Assembly: GCF_036388275.1 (NCBI RefSeq)
Contig: NZ_DASVSF010000002.1
Location: 343,008 to 407,007 of the forward strand
Direction of reading: 5' to 3'
Source: Longimicrobium sp.
GTDB lineage: Bacteria > Gemmatimonadota > Gemmatimonadetes > Longimicrobiales > Longimicrobiaceae
Length of the DNA: 64,000 bases
Part shown: positions 37,401-45,726 of the stretch, piece by piece
Numbering within the stretch: the stretch's first letter is position 1
Layout: every line of letters starts with the position of its first letter
The notes under the pieces: model-generated
The model's database searches: none
The model's input: the letters and a program-made list of their open reading frames with translations, nothing else
What the model was told of the DNA's origin: nothing
Made by a program: the position numbers and the translations under genes

Positions 37401-38431
37401 CGCCGTGGCTGATGAGGGTAATGCACGGGCAACTGAGTGCATACATTCCGCGGTCGCCGCATCGACGCTACTCTGATCTTAGTCTTTATCTAGCCACTAT
37501 CCCACTGGAGGCGATCGAAGGATTGCTCAGGACCCAAACACACGAGGGGCTGCGGTTTGGTCCAAGGTTCGAGATGGTCAGCTTCACAGTACCCGCTTCA
37601 GCATCAGAATTACTACAACTACTCGAACAGTACCCTGACACAGCTATGGGCATGCGATTCGAGTGGTATGCTTACTTCGACGGGGCGCCCCCTGAGTGGC
37701 TCACAGATCCAGCACTCACAGAGGCGATCGTCAATGCTGCGTTGACCCGGGGCACGCTATCCCCGGATCTACTCGGTATTCTCGGTAATCTCTTGGCGGA
37801 GGCGCCACCGCTCGGAGCGCGTCTTCGCGAGGCGTTGGTTAGCCAAGCAGAGCTCATTCCTGAGGATCTCTTCTGGCGCCAACCAAATGCCGCCTTCGCG
37901 CTAGATCTGCCGAATGAGATCGTACTTCTGCCTCATGTAATCGCACTGGTACTTCCTCATACCCGGCTACCGCATCTTTTTCGGCCTAGCGACCATGAGG
38001 ACAGTCGAGCCCACTCTCGACTGGACGAAGTGTCAAGCGGGCTAGCAGGCTTCGTTCCCGATCCGGCACCTCTGGCAGACATCGCGGTTGATTCGCAACT
38101 TCCCGCTCATATCCGAGGTGCAGCAAACATAGCGCTACTCCTCCATCCTGACACTCGGGTTTCGGTTGGCGACCTACAGGAACAACTGATTCGATGCTTC
38201 AATCCAGAGTGGACGTGGTATGTTGCTGCCCTCGTGTCGGCTCTATTAGTTACTACGTCGCCCAGCGATCACGCAGCACGCGAGCTTGTTGGAGAGCTAC
38301 TCGCGAGGACCGACGGATACCCGGCCGCTAGGGAGTCTCTCGATCTTCTGCTGGATGTGTGGAGAGAGCAGTCGATTTCGCCTGTTGTGGGCGCGAACTG
38401 CCGCGAAGCGTGGCTGGCTGGCTCGTCATAG
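34463..38431 (+). CDS. Large Mrr-like nuclease - NACHT/STAND NTPase protein (candidate antiphage sensor)
   Basis: 1322 residues from ATG 34463. N-terminus (~10-160): restriction-endonuclease-like, 'FGPGPDGGRDGYYEGE' then 'RWYIQSKFH', giving D39/D43 and Q66-x-K68 as in Mrr-type PD-(D/E)xK nucleases. Centre: Walker A GGPGQGKST (281-289) and Walker B 'WVVVFDGLDEVPHD' (D397-D400-E401), the NACHT pattern. The remaining ~700 residues are mostly helical and leucine-rich, without Walker motifs, and could be a sensor of repeats. Nuclease + NACHT/STAND + long sensor is the architecture of Avs/bacterial NLR defence proteins. G+C is far lower than in neighbours, with common TTA/ATA/AGA codons: a horizontally acquired gene. 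No partner gene. Confidence 0.85.
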   Translation: MLHSYELGKLDPRAFEHLVNTLSLRVLGAGATGFGPGPDGGRDGYYEGEAAYPSEAARWSGRWYIQSKFHSPHLSSDPQKWLLSRIEEEISEFEKHGTKRKWPDNWIIATNIDPSGAAETGAFDRARELVRAARPEMAERFHIWGGSKIADFLILHPDILAAYQHFLTPGHILARLLDLLQQDKLEVQTFINYLVVRGLRDNQHTKLEQAGSTSDSRPGLQRLFVDLPFSCAEFQLRGMAMEYLASAAQENHRPSRVRVETKTWRKWQRNPSRARVWFVKGGPGQGKSTLGQYLCQVHRAALALQPGGALMVQRDKDLAEEIRNGAVRNGFWPIVPRIPLVIELKDYAQWFGRRDEGAPRGVLTFCAERISAVVDTTVTTVTIRAALREGSWVVVFDGLDEVPHDVKDSIAAEVINFVDVAALELDCDLLTICTSRPQGYSGQFESLDAPVVELVELSEDQALACASPVVAFDRTEAEAERAIATLTTAVQSPSVRELMKSPLQSHIMAIIVRDGGRPPERRWQLFTRFYEIILRREANRELADKRIARLLREEEQLIKSVHDRLGFDLHARAETSKGAQTRLSRREFSLLVEQTVSQRTEDAADQLADAVVEATQERLVLVSTPDDGDHVRFDVRQLQEFFAAEFIYDSVEASTLRGRLEVIAGDQHWREVMHFLLSALIENGRRTELAVAVQVLMSVDGSDSHGAERLLRRRLGRGAGAVARLIQEGVLEQDKRYRQDVRPVLGTLGGITDPAILNVIANTSHSQSRVWLAKVALEMIHDSAEAECVGWLALLASLVRDDDPWLSLIADIYSRASTSRLAIIFECSSSFFEPDDDAEADHSQRKWLLSQAINRLTSSEWRSLGERGCVTTLELLRQDDFSTTRAADVIGLSALEQVLLDELLQNGWKRELVVEQIGPMAVHRHAHDWSSATTHRPDLTLEMLSGRARGILEIVRILLVFAGARSGHGLRGIIAELAAAPWLMRVMHGQLSAYIPRSPHRRYSDLSLYLATIPLEAIEGLLRTQTHEGLRFGPRFEMVSFTVPASASELLQLLEQYPDTAMGMRFEWYAYFDGAPPEWLTDPALTEAIVNAALTRGTLSPDLLGILGNLLAEAPPLGARLREALVSQAELIPEDLFWRQPNAAFALDLPNEIVLLPHVIALVLPHTRLPHLFRPSDHEDSRAHSRLDEVSSGLAGFVPDPAPLADIAVDSQLPAHIRGAANIALLLHPDTRVSVGDLQEQLIRCFNPEWTWYVAALVSALLVTTSPSDHAARELVGELLARTDGYPAARESLDLLLDVWREQSISPVVGANCREAWLAGSS

Positions 38432-38467
38432 AGGACATACATCCTCGGTGGTGCTGACAAGGAGACC

Positions 38468-39343
38468 ATGGGAATCACTGTCGCCCTCCGCCGCGCCGTC
38501 GAGATGCACCTAGGCACCATCCGCTCCTCGACGCCTGTCGGCGGCGGGTGCATCAACCACGGGGCGCGGGTGGAGACGGCGGATGGCCCCGTCTTCCTGA
38601 AGTACAATCCTCAGTCACCCGCCGGCATGTTCGCGGCAGAGGCGTACGCCCTGGACCAGCTCCGCGCCCAAGCGGCGGAGCTGGTCGTCCCCCGTGTGAT
38701 CGCGCACGCGGAGGCGGATGGAGATGCGCCCGCGTGGATCGCGATGGAGTGGCTGGAGCCGGCCGCCCGCTCGCCGGAGTTCCTGGAGCGGCTGGGGCGC
38801 GGGCTCGCGCAGATGCATCGCGCCGCCGTCGAGCGTTCCTGGGGCTGGGAGCAAGACAACTTCATCGGATTGCTGGCGCAGCAGAACGCGCCTGCCGACA
38901 CGTGGCCCGGCTTCTGGTGCGATCGGCGGCTCGGCCCACAGCTGGACCTTGCCCGCCGCTCCGGACGCTTCCCCGGGCGCGAGGCGGACTGGGAGCGCCT
39001 GTTCGATCGCCTCCCCGCCATCCTCCGCCTGGCGGACGAGGACGGACCGTCGCTCCTGCACGGCGACCTGTGGAGCGGCAACGTGCTGTCCACCACGCCC
39101 GGCCCGGCGCTGATCGACCCCGCGACGTACCGGGGGCATCGCGAGGCAGACCTGGCGATGGCGGACCTGTTCGGCGGATTCGGCGACCGCTTTCACGCCG
39201 CGTATCGCGAGGTCTGGCCGCTGCTGCCGGGCTACGAGACGCGGCGGTCCGTCTACCAGCTCTACTACCTTCTCGTCCACGTAAACCTGTTCGGCGGCGG
39301 GTACGTAGGTCAGACCGCGGAGGCGCTCCACACGATTCCTTAG
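38468..39343 (+). CDS. Fructosamine kinase family protein
   Basis: 291 residues from ATG 38468 (AAGGAG four bases upstream). Kinase-like motifs: 'GPVFLKYNPQSPAGMFAAEA' (ATP Lys), catalytic loop 'SLLHGDLWSGNVL' and 'PALIDPATYRGHREADLAMA' (metal Asp). These are specific for the fructosamine-3-kinase/YniA group, which phosphorylates ketosamine-type glycation adducts on proteins to destabilise them. Cytoplasmic. G+C returns to the genome norm at this gene. Confidence 0.92.
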   Translation: MGITVALRRAVEMHLGTIRSSTPVGGGCINHGARVETADGPVFLKYNPQSPAGMFAAEAYALDQLRAQAAELVVPRVIAHAEADGDAPAWIAMEWLEPAARSPEFLERLGRGLAQMHRAAVERSWGWEQDNFIGLLAQQNAPADTWPGFWCDRRLGPQLDLARRSGRFPGREADWERLFDRLPAILRLADEDGPSLLHGDLWSGNVLSTTPGPALIDPATYRGHREADLAMADLFGGFGDRFHAAYREVWPLLPGYETRRSVYQLYYLLVHVNLFGGGYVGQTAEALHTIP

Positions 39344-39537
39344 ACCGCGCGCTAACTCACCGCCGCACTAACGCGCCCACGCACTCTCGCACCGTTTTCC
39401 TCCCGGTGGCAGACCGCTTGCGGAGCCTGCCACGGACCCTCACCCCTCCGCGTGTGTCAGAGACGATTCCCGACCTTCCGCTCCTCCCGCCCGAGGCCGT
39501 CCCCGAGCGCGCACCCAGGCAGGCGTCCGCCGGCTCC

Positions 39538-41016
39538 ATGCGCGTGATGATGCGCATGGCCGAGCGGGCGATGATGCGTTCGGCGGATGCTCCCCAGGTG
39601 CGCGGAAACACGGCCCATCTGCTGGTGGACGGCACTGATGCCTTCCGCGCCTGGCTGAACGCCATCGACCGCGCCGAGCGGTACGTGCACCTGGAAAACT
39701 ACATCATCCGCGACGACCGCATCGGCCGGCGGTTTCGCGACGCGCTCGCCGAAAAGGCCAGCGACGGCGTAAAGGTGCGGGTGCTGTACGACTGGATCGG
39801 GTGCTGGGCCACGCCGCGGAAGTTCTGGAAGCCCCTGCGCGACGCGGGCGCCGAGGTGCGCGCATTCGCCCCCGTTTCCCTGACCGATCCCCTGAACTTC
39901 ATGCGCCGCGACCACCGCAAGGTGGTGGCGGTGGACGGCGAGTGGGCGTCGGTGTCGGGCATGTGCATCGGCGACGAGTGGGCGGGCGATCCCGACGCGG
40001 GCATTCCGCCCTGGCGCGACACGGGCGTGGAGTTCCGCGGCCCGGTGGCGGCCGTCATCGACCGCGCCTTCGCCACCACCTGGGCCGCGGCGGGCGGCCG
40101 CCTTCCCCCCGACGAGCTTCCGGACCCCGCGACGGTGAAGACGGTGGGCAACGTGGCGGCCCGCGTGGTGGAGGGCGAGCCGGGGCGCTCCCGCATCTAC
40201 CGCCTGTCGCAGTTCGTGGCCGTGGGCGTGGAGCGGCGGCTGTGGATCACCGATCCCTACTTCGTGCTTCCGCCGGCCATGGCCGAGGCGCTGGCCGCCG
40301 CCGCGCGCGACGGGGTGGACGTGCGCGTGCTTCTGCCGGCGTACAACAACTGGCCCATCGTGGGGGGAATGTCGCGCGCCGGCTACCGGCCGCTGCTGGA
40401 GGCGGGGGTGCGGCTGTTCGAGTGGGAAGGGCCCATGATCCACGCCAAGACCGCCGTGGCCGATGGCTTCTGGAGCCGCGTGGGCAGCAGCAACCTGAAC
40501 CTGGCGTCGCTGCTGGGAAACTGGGAGCTGGACGTGGCCGTCACCGACCTGCAGTTCGCGGCCGAGATGGAGGCGCTGTTCGAGCGAGACCTGACGTCGG
40601 CGGTAGAGGTGGGGCTGCGCAACACGCGCCGGGTTCCCGCCTTGGCCAAGCAGCGGGACCGGCGCAGCGTGGAGCGCGTGGTGGTAGAGCCGACGGAAGA
40701 GGACGAGTCGCCCACGCGCATCGCCGCGCGCGAGGCGCGGATGCGGTCGTACCGCAGCACCGGCGTGGCCCGCTACCTGGGCCGCCTGGCCCGCGCCGCG
40801 TCGGTGCTGGCCCGCGCGCTGGTGGGCCAGCGCACCATCGGCCGCGAAGACTCGGGATGGGTCAGCATCTGGGGCGTCATCCTGCTGGGGCTGGCCGCGC
40901 TGGGCATCTTCGTTCCCCGCGTGATCGCCTGGCCCAGCGCCGTGTTCTACGCGCTCCTGGGCATCGCCGCGTTCGTGCGGATTCGCACCCAGGGCCGCGG
41001 CGCCGATCCGCCCTGA
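39538..41016 (+). CDS. Phospholipase D-family protein, cardiolipin-synthase-like
   Basis: 492 residues from ATG 39538; the frame is open to a GTG at 39406 (44 more residues), and no SD decides between them. Two HKD motifs are present: 'MRRDHRKVVAVDGEWASVSG' (near residue 125) and 'MIHAKTAVADGFWSRVGSSN' (near residue 300). These build the paired active site of cardiolipin synthases. Unlike ClsA, the hydrophobic segments are at the C-terminus ('GVILLGLAALGIFV', 'AVFYALLGIAAFV'). Expected reaction: transfer of a phosphatidyl group to make cardiolipin at the inner membrane. Confidence 0.88.
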   Translation: MRVMMRMAERAMMRSADAPQVRGNTAHLLVDGTDAFRAWLNAIDRAERYVHLENYIIRDDRIGRRFRDALAEKASDGVKVRVLYDWIGCWATPRKFWKPLRDAGAEVRAFAPVSLTDPLNFMRRDHRKVVAVDGEWASVSGMCIGDEWAGDPDAGIPPWRDTGVEFRGPVAAVIDRAFATTWAAAGGRLPPDELPDPATVKTVGNVAARVVEGEPGRSRIYRLSQFVAVGVERRLWITDPYFVLPPAMAEALAAAARDGVDVRVLLPAYNNWPIVGGMSRAGYRPLLEAGVRLFEWEGPMIHAKTAVADGFWSRVGSSNLNLASLLGNWELDVAVTDLQFAAEMEALFERDLTSAVEVGLRNTRRVPALAKQRDRRSVERVVVEPTEEDESPTRIAAREARMRSYRSTGVARYLGRLARAASVLARALVGQRTIGREDSGWVSIWGVILLGLAALGIFVPRVIAWPSAVFYALLGIAAFVRIRTQGRGADPP

Positions 41017-41156
41017 TCCTTCCCGGCCGCCCACCGGCCGAAATCGGCGCCGCGCCTGCTAAATCGAAGCACAGAAACGGGTTGCACCCACCCGCCAGAT
41101 CCGGAAACATCCAGGCCCTTCGGAGCCCGGTTTTTCCGGATTCTTGCATCCTCCGG

Positions 41157-41185
41157 TTGACTAAACCCATGTGTGCGTGTAAGTT
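41157..41185 (+). promoter_or_regulatory. Predicted sigma-70 promoter of the lytic transglycosylase gene
   Basis: TTGACT (41157-41162), 17-bp spacer, TAAGTT (41180-41185). Predicted transcription start near 41192, leaving a ~115-base leader before ATG 41308. Confidence 0.6.
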
Positions 41186-41307
41186 AGATGCGGAACGGCG
41201 ACCAGTCGTTTCCCGCATCCGGCGGCGGACTCCCAGGCCCGCCCCTCTCTCGCGCACCGCGCACCGCAGCAGTTTCCGCCGTACACGCGCAGCCCAAGGA
41301 GGTCCGC

Positions 41308-42489
41308 ATGGAGATCAGGTCCGCATTGCCCGTTGCCGTGCTCATCGGTTGTGTGCTTGGCGCAGCAGCCGCGGGTGCCGACGACACGAATGCGCCTGCA
41401 AGCTCCGTGGCCGCGCGTGGCATCGTCAGCGAGGCCGCCGCGGCGGTTTCGGAGGTTTCGTGGGACATCCCGGTGGTGCGCAACGAGCCGGTGCAGAAGT
41501 TCGTGCGCATCTTCACCACGGGCAGCCAGCAGGACGCCTACGCGCTGTACCTCAAGCGCTCCGGCCGGTACGAGGGGATGATCCGCGGCAAGCTGCGCGA
41601 GCGCGGCATGCCCGAAGACCTGCTGTACCTTTCGATGATCGAGTCGGGCTTCAACCCCACCGCCCGCTCGCACGCCCAGGCCGTGGGCCTGTGGCAGTTC
41701 ATCGAGGACACCGGCGAGCGCTACGGCCTTCGCGTGGACTCGTACGTGGACGAGCGGAAGCACCCGGAGAAGTCGACCGACGCGGCGCTGCGCTACCTGA
41801 CGGACCTTCACGAGCAGTTCGGGTCGTGGTACCTGGCGGCGGCGGCGTACAACACCGGCGAGGGCCGCGTGGCGCGGGTGATGAAGGCCACGACGGGAAG
41901 CCAGCGCGGCAAGGACGCCGACTTCTGGCGCATCCGGGCCCGCCTGCCGCGCGAAACGCGTGAGTACGTGCCGCTGATGGTGGCCGCCGCGCTGATCGGC
42001 AAGGAGCCCGGGAAGTACGGCTTGGATGGCGTAAAACGCTGGCTGCCGCTGGAGTGGGACGAGGTGCAGGTCCCCGCCGCTACCAAGCTGGCGACCGTGG
42101 CCGCAGCGGTGGGCGTGGGCGAGGCGGAGCTGAAGCGGATGAACCCGCACCTGGTGCGGGCGATGACGCCTCCGGGGAGCAAGCCGTACGGCGTGCGCAT
42201 CCCCCGCGGCCGCGGCGACCAGTACGCCGCCAACTTCGCGACGGTGCAGCGCGTGGCCCTGGCCCGCGCCGAGGTGGAGCGCAAGGAAGAGCAGCGGAAG
42301 GTGGCGGAGCGCCGGCAGCAGGAGCAGCGCAGGCTGGCGGCCGTCCGCCGCCATACGGTGCGCAACGGCGAGAGCCTGTGGACCATCGCCCGGCGGTACG
42401 ACACCACGGTCAAGCGCCTGCAGGCCGTCAACGGCCTGGGCCGCCGGAACGGCATCCGCCCGGGCCAGAAGCTGCGCATCCCGACCTGA
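41308..42489 (+). CDS. Lytic transglycosylase (SLT, MltD-like) with LysM domain
   Basis: 393 residues from ATG 41308, which has a perfect AAGGAGG five bases upstream. Signal peptide MEIRSALPVAVLIGCVLGAA. The SLT domain has catalytic Glu112 in 'YLSMIESGFNPTARS', followed by 'AVGLWQFIEDTGERYGLRV' and 'AAAAYNTGEGRV'. A Glu/Arg/Gln-rich helical linker leads to a C-terminal LysM (~347-392, 'HTVRNGESLWTIARRYDTTV'). It cleaves glycan strands of peptidoglycan with formation of 1,6-anhydroMurNAc in the periplasm. Confidence 0.93.
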   Translation: MEIRSALPVAVLIGCVLGAAAAGADDTNAPASSVAARGIVSEAAAAVSEVSWDIPVVRNEPVQKFVRIFTTGSQQDAYALYLKRSGRYEGMIRGKLRERGMPEDLLYLSMIESGFNPTARSHAQAVGLWQFIEDTGERYGLRVDSYVDERKHPEKSTDAALRYLTDLHEQFGSWYLAAAAYNTGEGRVARVMKATTGSQRGKDADFWRIRARLPRETREYVPLMVAAALIGKEPGKYGLDGVKRWLPLEWDEVQVPAATKLATVAAAVGVGEAELKRMNPHLVRAMTPPGSKPYGVRIPRGRGDQYAANFATVQRVALARAEVERKEEQRKVAERRQQEQRRLAAVRRHTVRNGESLWTIARRYDTTVKRLQAVNGLGRRNGIRPGQKLRIPT

Positions 42490-43120
42490 CCGCGGGACGA
42501 CGGTCGAAACGGTAATAACCGTCGGAACGGTAACGACGGTGGACGAAGAGCCCGGCCCGCGATTGCGGAGCCGGGCTTTCTGTCATCCCGACGGAGCGGC
42601 CACAGGCAACCCCGCCGCCACACCGAACTCCGCAGCGACCGAGGGGATCCGCCACACACTCCGGGCGCGCCACAAGGTCCCACACACACACGAAAACAGG
42701 CCAGTCCGCGCAGGCGGACTTCGTGTGTTTGTTGCAGCGAATTCATTCATTCGCCGCGGTGACCGTGGTCGCTCCAAAAAGGCAGGTCGGAGCGCTTCGG
42801 AGAGGGCCGTGCGGGCCCCGGCTGCCCTCTCCCCCCGCCCCCTCTCCCGCAAGCGGGAGAGGGGGAGAACTGCACCCTGTTCCGGTCGCGCCACCTGGCC
42901 GAACTCACCCTTGGGCAAGCCAGTCCGCGAAGGCGGACTTCGTGTGGTCGTTGCAGCGAATTCATTCGCCCGAGCGGAGCCGAGGCCTCAAGATCGTGAC
43001 CGCCCCCCCTGCAGTCTCCGAGATGGGGATCCCCGCCGAGCGCCCTACCCACCATCCCGCCCCCGCCCTACATTCCGCCGCCCGATCCGAAGCCGGTCCA
43101 CGCACCCGAGTCGAACACCC
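42490..43120. repeat. Intergenic repeat cluster (families A, B, C)
   Basis: Family C ~42581-42660 ('GTCATCCCGACGGAGCGGCC' to 'GATCCGCCACACACTC'). Family B ~42691-42753 and ~42915-42972 (arms AGTCCGC/GCGGACT followed by 'TTGCAGCGAATTCATTCG'). Family A 42839-42864 (CCCCTCTCCCGC-AA-GCGGGAGAGGGG). Starts with a short run of near-repeats of 'ACGGT'. Open frames through the area are not conserved between copies; I see no gene. Confidence 0.8.
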
Positions 43121-44071
43121 GTGACCATCCCCCGCCGCGCCCTGCTCGTGTTCCTGGACGGCGTGGGCATCGGCTCGGGCGACGCGGCACACAACCCGTT
43201 CGCCGCTGCCGATCTGCCGGGGATCGAGCGGCTGCTGGGCGGCCGCCGGCCCATCACCGAGCAGCTGGATGCCGACGGCCGGATCGTAGGCGAGCGGGCG
43301 GTGCTGGTCGCGGCGGATGCTTCGATGGGCGTCGAGGGATTGCCGCAGAGCGGAACAGGGCAGACGGCGCTGCTGACGGGGCGCAATGCCGCCGCCGAGT
43401 ACGGGCGACACTTCGGACCGTGGGTGCCTACGGACCTGCGGCCCATGCTCGCCGAGCAGAACCTGCTCCGCCGCGCGCTGACGGCCCGGCTGACTGTCAG
43501 CTTCGCCAACGCATACCCGCTGGGGGGAGGCGACCCGCGCATCTTCCGCCGGCCCGCCGCGCCGCCGCTGGTCGCGGAATCCGTGGGCGCGCTCACCCGC
43601 GGACCCATCGAGCTGGCGGAGGGGCGCGCCGTGGCGTCGTCCATCACCAACGAGCGCTGGCGCGAGCGCCTGGGCGATGACTTTCCGCAGGCAACGCCGG
43701 AGGAAGCCGGCCGAACGCTCGCGCGGCTGGCGTCGGAATCGGACGTGACGCTCTTCGCCCACTACGATACGGACTACACGGGCCATCGGGGCGATCTGGC
43801 CGCCGCCGTCGCCGCGGTGGAGCGGGTGGACGCGTTCATAGCCGCGCTGGCGGACGCCCTGCCCGATGACGCCCTCCTGGTCATCAGCAGCGACCACGGC
43901 AACCTGGAAGACACGCGCGCCGGGCACACGCTGAACCCCGTACCCGTGCTCGCCACCGGCGCCGGGCGCGAGGCGTTTGCGGCGATACGGTCGATCACGG
44001 ACGTGGTGCCCGCGATCCTGACGGCGCTCGCGGTCGATCAGGATGGTGATGGAAAAAGGAGGATGCGGTGA
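43121..44071 (+). CDS. Metalloenzyme of the phosphoglycerate mutase / alkaline phosphatase superfamily
   Basis: 316 residues from GTG 43121. Metal and nucleophile motifs: 'LLVFLDGVGIGSGDAAHNPF' at the N-terminus, 'GLPQSGTGQTALLTGRNAA' with Ser/Thr nucleophile, 'LFAHYDTDYTGHRGD' and 'LLVISSDHGNLEDTRAGH' supplying Asp/His metal ligands. Resembles iPGM/phosphopentomutase-type enzymes but is shorter than either. Likely transfers or hydrolyses phosphate; substrate unknown. First gene of a three-gene overlapping run with a HEAT-repeat protein and a HAD phosphatase. Confidence 0.85.
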   Translation: MTIPRRALLVFLDGVGIGSGDAAHNPFAAADLPGIERLLGGRRPITEQLDADGRIVGERAVLVAADASMGVEGLPQSGTGQTALLTGRNAAAEYGRHFGPWVPTDLRPMLAEQNLLRRALTARLTVSFANAYPLGGGDPRIFRRPAAPPLVAESVGALTRGPIELAEGRAVASSITNERWRERLGDDFPQATPEEAGRTLARLASESDVTLFAHYDTDYTGHRGDLAAAVAAVERVDAFIAALADALPDDALLVISSDHGNLEDTRAGHTLNPVPVLATGAGREAFAAIRSITDVVPAILTALAVDQDGDGKRRMR

Positions 44072-44436
44072 GCGAAGACGGGATGGTGTACGAGGAACTC
44101 GCGCCCATATCGCAATCGGCGGCCGAAGCAGCGCTCGCGTCGGGGGATGGGCCCACGATCGGGCGCGCCCTCCTGCGGCTGGCGCTTCACGGGCCGGACT
44201 GGCGCGTCGCGGAGCAGCAGGCGCTACGGCACCTGACCCACCCTGACGTTTGGGTGCGACGAAACGCCGCGACGTCGCTGGGGCATGTCGCCCGCCTCTC
44301 ACGCGAAATCGACGTCGACTCGGTCGTGCCCGCGCTGAAGGCCTTGCTGTCCGACCCCGAGGTGGGCGGATTCGCGGAGGATGCCCTCGATGACATCGAG
44401 GTTTTTATGGGCGTGCGGTGGAAGAACGGCAGGTGA
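44068..44436 (+). CDS. Small HEAT-repeat protein
   Basis: 122 residues from GTG 44068, overlapping the previous stop (GTGA) with a strong AAAGGAGG upstream. Helical repeats 'DWRVAEQQALRHLTHPDVWV RRNAATSLGHVAR' and 'VVPALKALLSDPEVGGFAED' are HEAT/Armadillo-like scaffolds for protein contacts. Such small HEAT proteins are often immunity proteins or adaptors; function here unknown. Confidence 0.78.
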   Translation: MSEDGMVYEELAPISQSAAEAALASGDGPTIGRALLRLALHGPDWRVAEQQALRHLTHPDVWVRRNAATSLGHVARLSREIDVDSVVPALKALLSDPEVGGFAEDALDDIEVFMGVRWKNGR

Positions 44437-44498
44437 GGAGCCATCGTTTGCACCTGCCGGCGCTGGCGCCAACCACGAAACTGACTGGTGAGCTTCGC

Positions 44499-45158
44499 TT
44501 GACCCGCACAACCTCTCGCCCGATCCGGGCTGTGCTGTACGACTTCGATGGGACGCTGGCGGACAGCACCGAGCTGATCATGCGGTGCTATCGCCACACG
44601 ATGACCACCCACCTGGGCGAGTGCCCGCCGGACGACGCCTGGCTGAGCGGGTTCGGGATGACGCTGGATTCGCAGCTCCGCCGGTTCGCCCGCAGCGACG
44701 ACGAAGCCGCGGCGATGCTCGACACCTACCGCACGTTCCAGGACGGCCTGCACGACCAGATGCTGAGGCCCTTTCCCGGCGCCGTCGAAGTCGTCGCGGA
44801 GCTGGACCGGCGGGGCTACGCGCTGGCCATCGTCACCAGCAAGCACCGGCGCGCGGCCATGCGCGGGATGGAGCTGTGCGGCCTGGTGTCGCACTTCGAC
44901 GCCATCATCACCCCGGAAGACGTCACGCATCCCAAGCCGCACCCGGAGCCGGTGCTGGCCGCGCTGGAGCGGCTGGGCGTGGATGCGGGCGAAGCGCTGT
45001 TCGTGGGCGACTCGCCGCACGACGTGGCCGCGGGAAAGGCGGCGGGCACGCGCACGGCCGCGGCGCTGTGGGGCCCCTTCCCGCGTGAGGCGCTGGAGCA
45101 GTCAGGCCCGGACGCGTTCCTGCACGCGCAGGCCGACGTACTGGCGATGCTGGACTGA
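44499..45158 (+). CDS. HAD-superfamily phosphatase (PpaX/Gph-like)
   Basis: 219 residues from TTG 44499; the frame is open to a GTG at 44418 overlapping the HEAT gene (246 residues), so the start is uncertain. HAD motif I 'AVLYDFDGTLADS' (D-x-D), motif II 'LAIVTSKHRR', Lys in 'THPKPHPEPV', motif IV 'ALFVGDSPHDVAAGKAAG'. The C1 cap follows motif I. This subgroup includes pyrophosphatase PpaX and phosphoglycolate phosphatase. Last gene of the operon. Confidence 0.9.
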   Translation: MTRTTSRPIRAVLYDFDGTLADSTELIMRCYRHTMTTHLGECPPDDAWLSGFGMTLDSQLRRFARSDDEAAAMLDTYRTFQDGLHDQMLRPFPGAVEVVAELDRRGYALAIVTSKHRRAAMRGMELCGLVSHFDAIITPEDVTHPKPHPEPVLAALERLGVDAGEALFVGDSPHDVAAGKAAGTRTAAALWGPFPREALEQSGPDAFLHAQADVLAMLD

Positions 45159-45264
45159 GCGGGTGCGCGCCGGCCTGGCCGTCCGCGCGGAATGGCCGTC
45201 GTCGTAGATTCGGATCGGGGGTCGCCGGTCGGAGATTGGCGGCGGCGGACGCGCTGAACGAGCG

Positions 45265-45480
45265 CTACTTGAAACGGTAGGTGATGCGGCCGCGGCTCAG
45301 GTCGTAGGGCGACAGCTCCACCGTCACCCGGTCGCCACCCAGGATGCGGATGTAGTTCTTTCGCATGCGGCCCGAGATGTAGCACAGCAACTGGTGGCCG
45401 TTCTCCAGCTTCACCCGGAAGTGGGTGTCCGGAAGCACGTCGGTCACGACGCCCGGCATCTCGATGACGTCCTTCGCCAC
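45265..45480 (-). CDS. infA: Translation initiation factor IF-1
   Basis: 71 residues from GTG 45480, with AGGAG nine bases upstream. The S1/OB fold is complete: 'VIEMPGVVTDVLPDTHFRVK', 'LCYISGRMRKNYIRILGGDR' and 'VTVELSPYDLSRGRITYRFK', the universal IF-1 sequence. It binds the ribosomal A site on the 30S subunit with IF-2 and IF-3. It stands alone, not in a ribosomal-protein operon. Confidence 0.98.
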   Translation of the reverse strand: MAKDVIEMPGVVTDVLPDTHFRVKLENGHQLLCYISGRMRKNYIRILGGDRVTVELSPYDLSRGRITYRFK

Positions 45481-45635
45481 GGGATCGGTCTCCTGTCAGG
45501 ATCCATGGATTTGGGGGGATTCGGCCGGGACCGGCCAGGGGCAAAAATATAGGCGCCGCGCCGAAATCCGAAAGGTTTTCGTTTCGCGATCCATTCGTTT
45601 GCGGACGCACCACACCGTATCCGCCGCAGGTGGTT

Positions 45636-45664
45636 TTGCGCGCCCCCTGCCGGGGCAGTATCTT
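45636..45664 (+). promoter_or_regulatory. Predicted sigma-70 promoter of the gene at 45727
   Basis: TTGCGC (45636-45641), 17-bp spacer, TATCTT (45659-45664). Start expected near 45671. On the opposite strand a TATATT (near 45550) could be the -10 of infA, but its -35 is poor. Confidence 0.5.
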
Positions 45665-45726
45665 GCGCGCCTTTCTCCATCCCGGGCCGGCGCCGGCCCA
45701 TCCTGCAACCTCTGGAGTGCCTGCAA

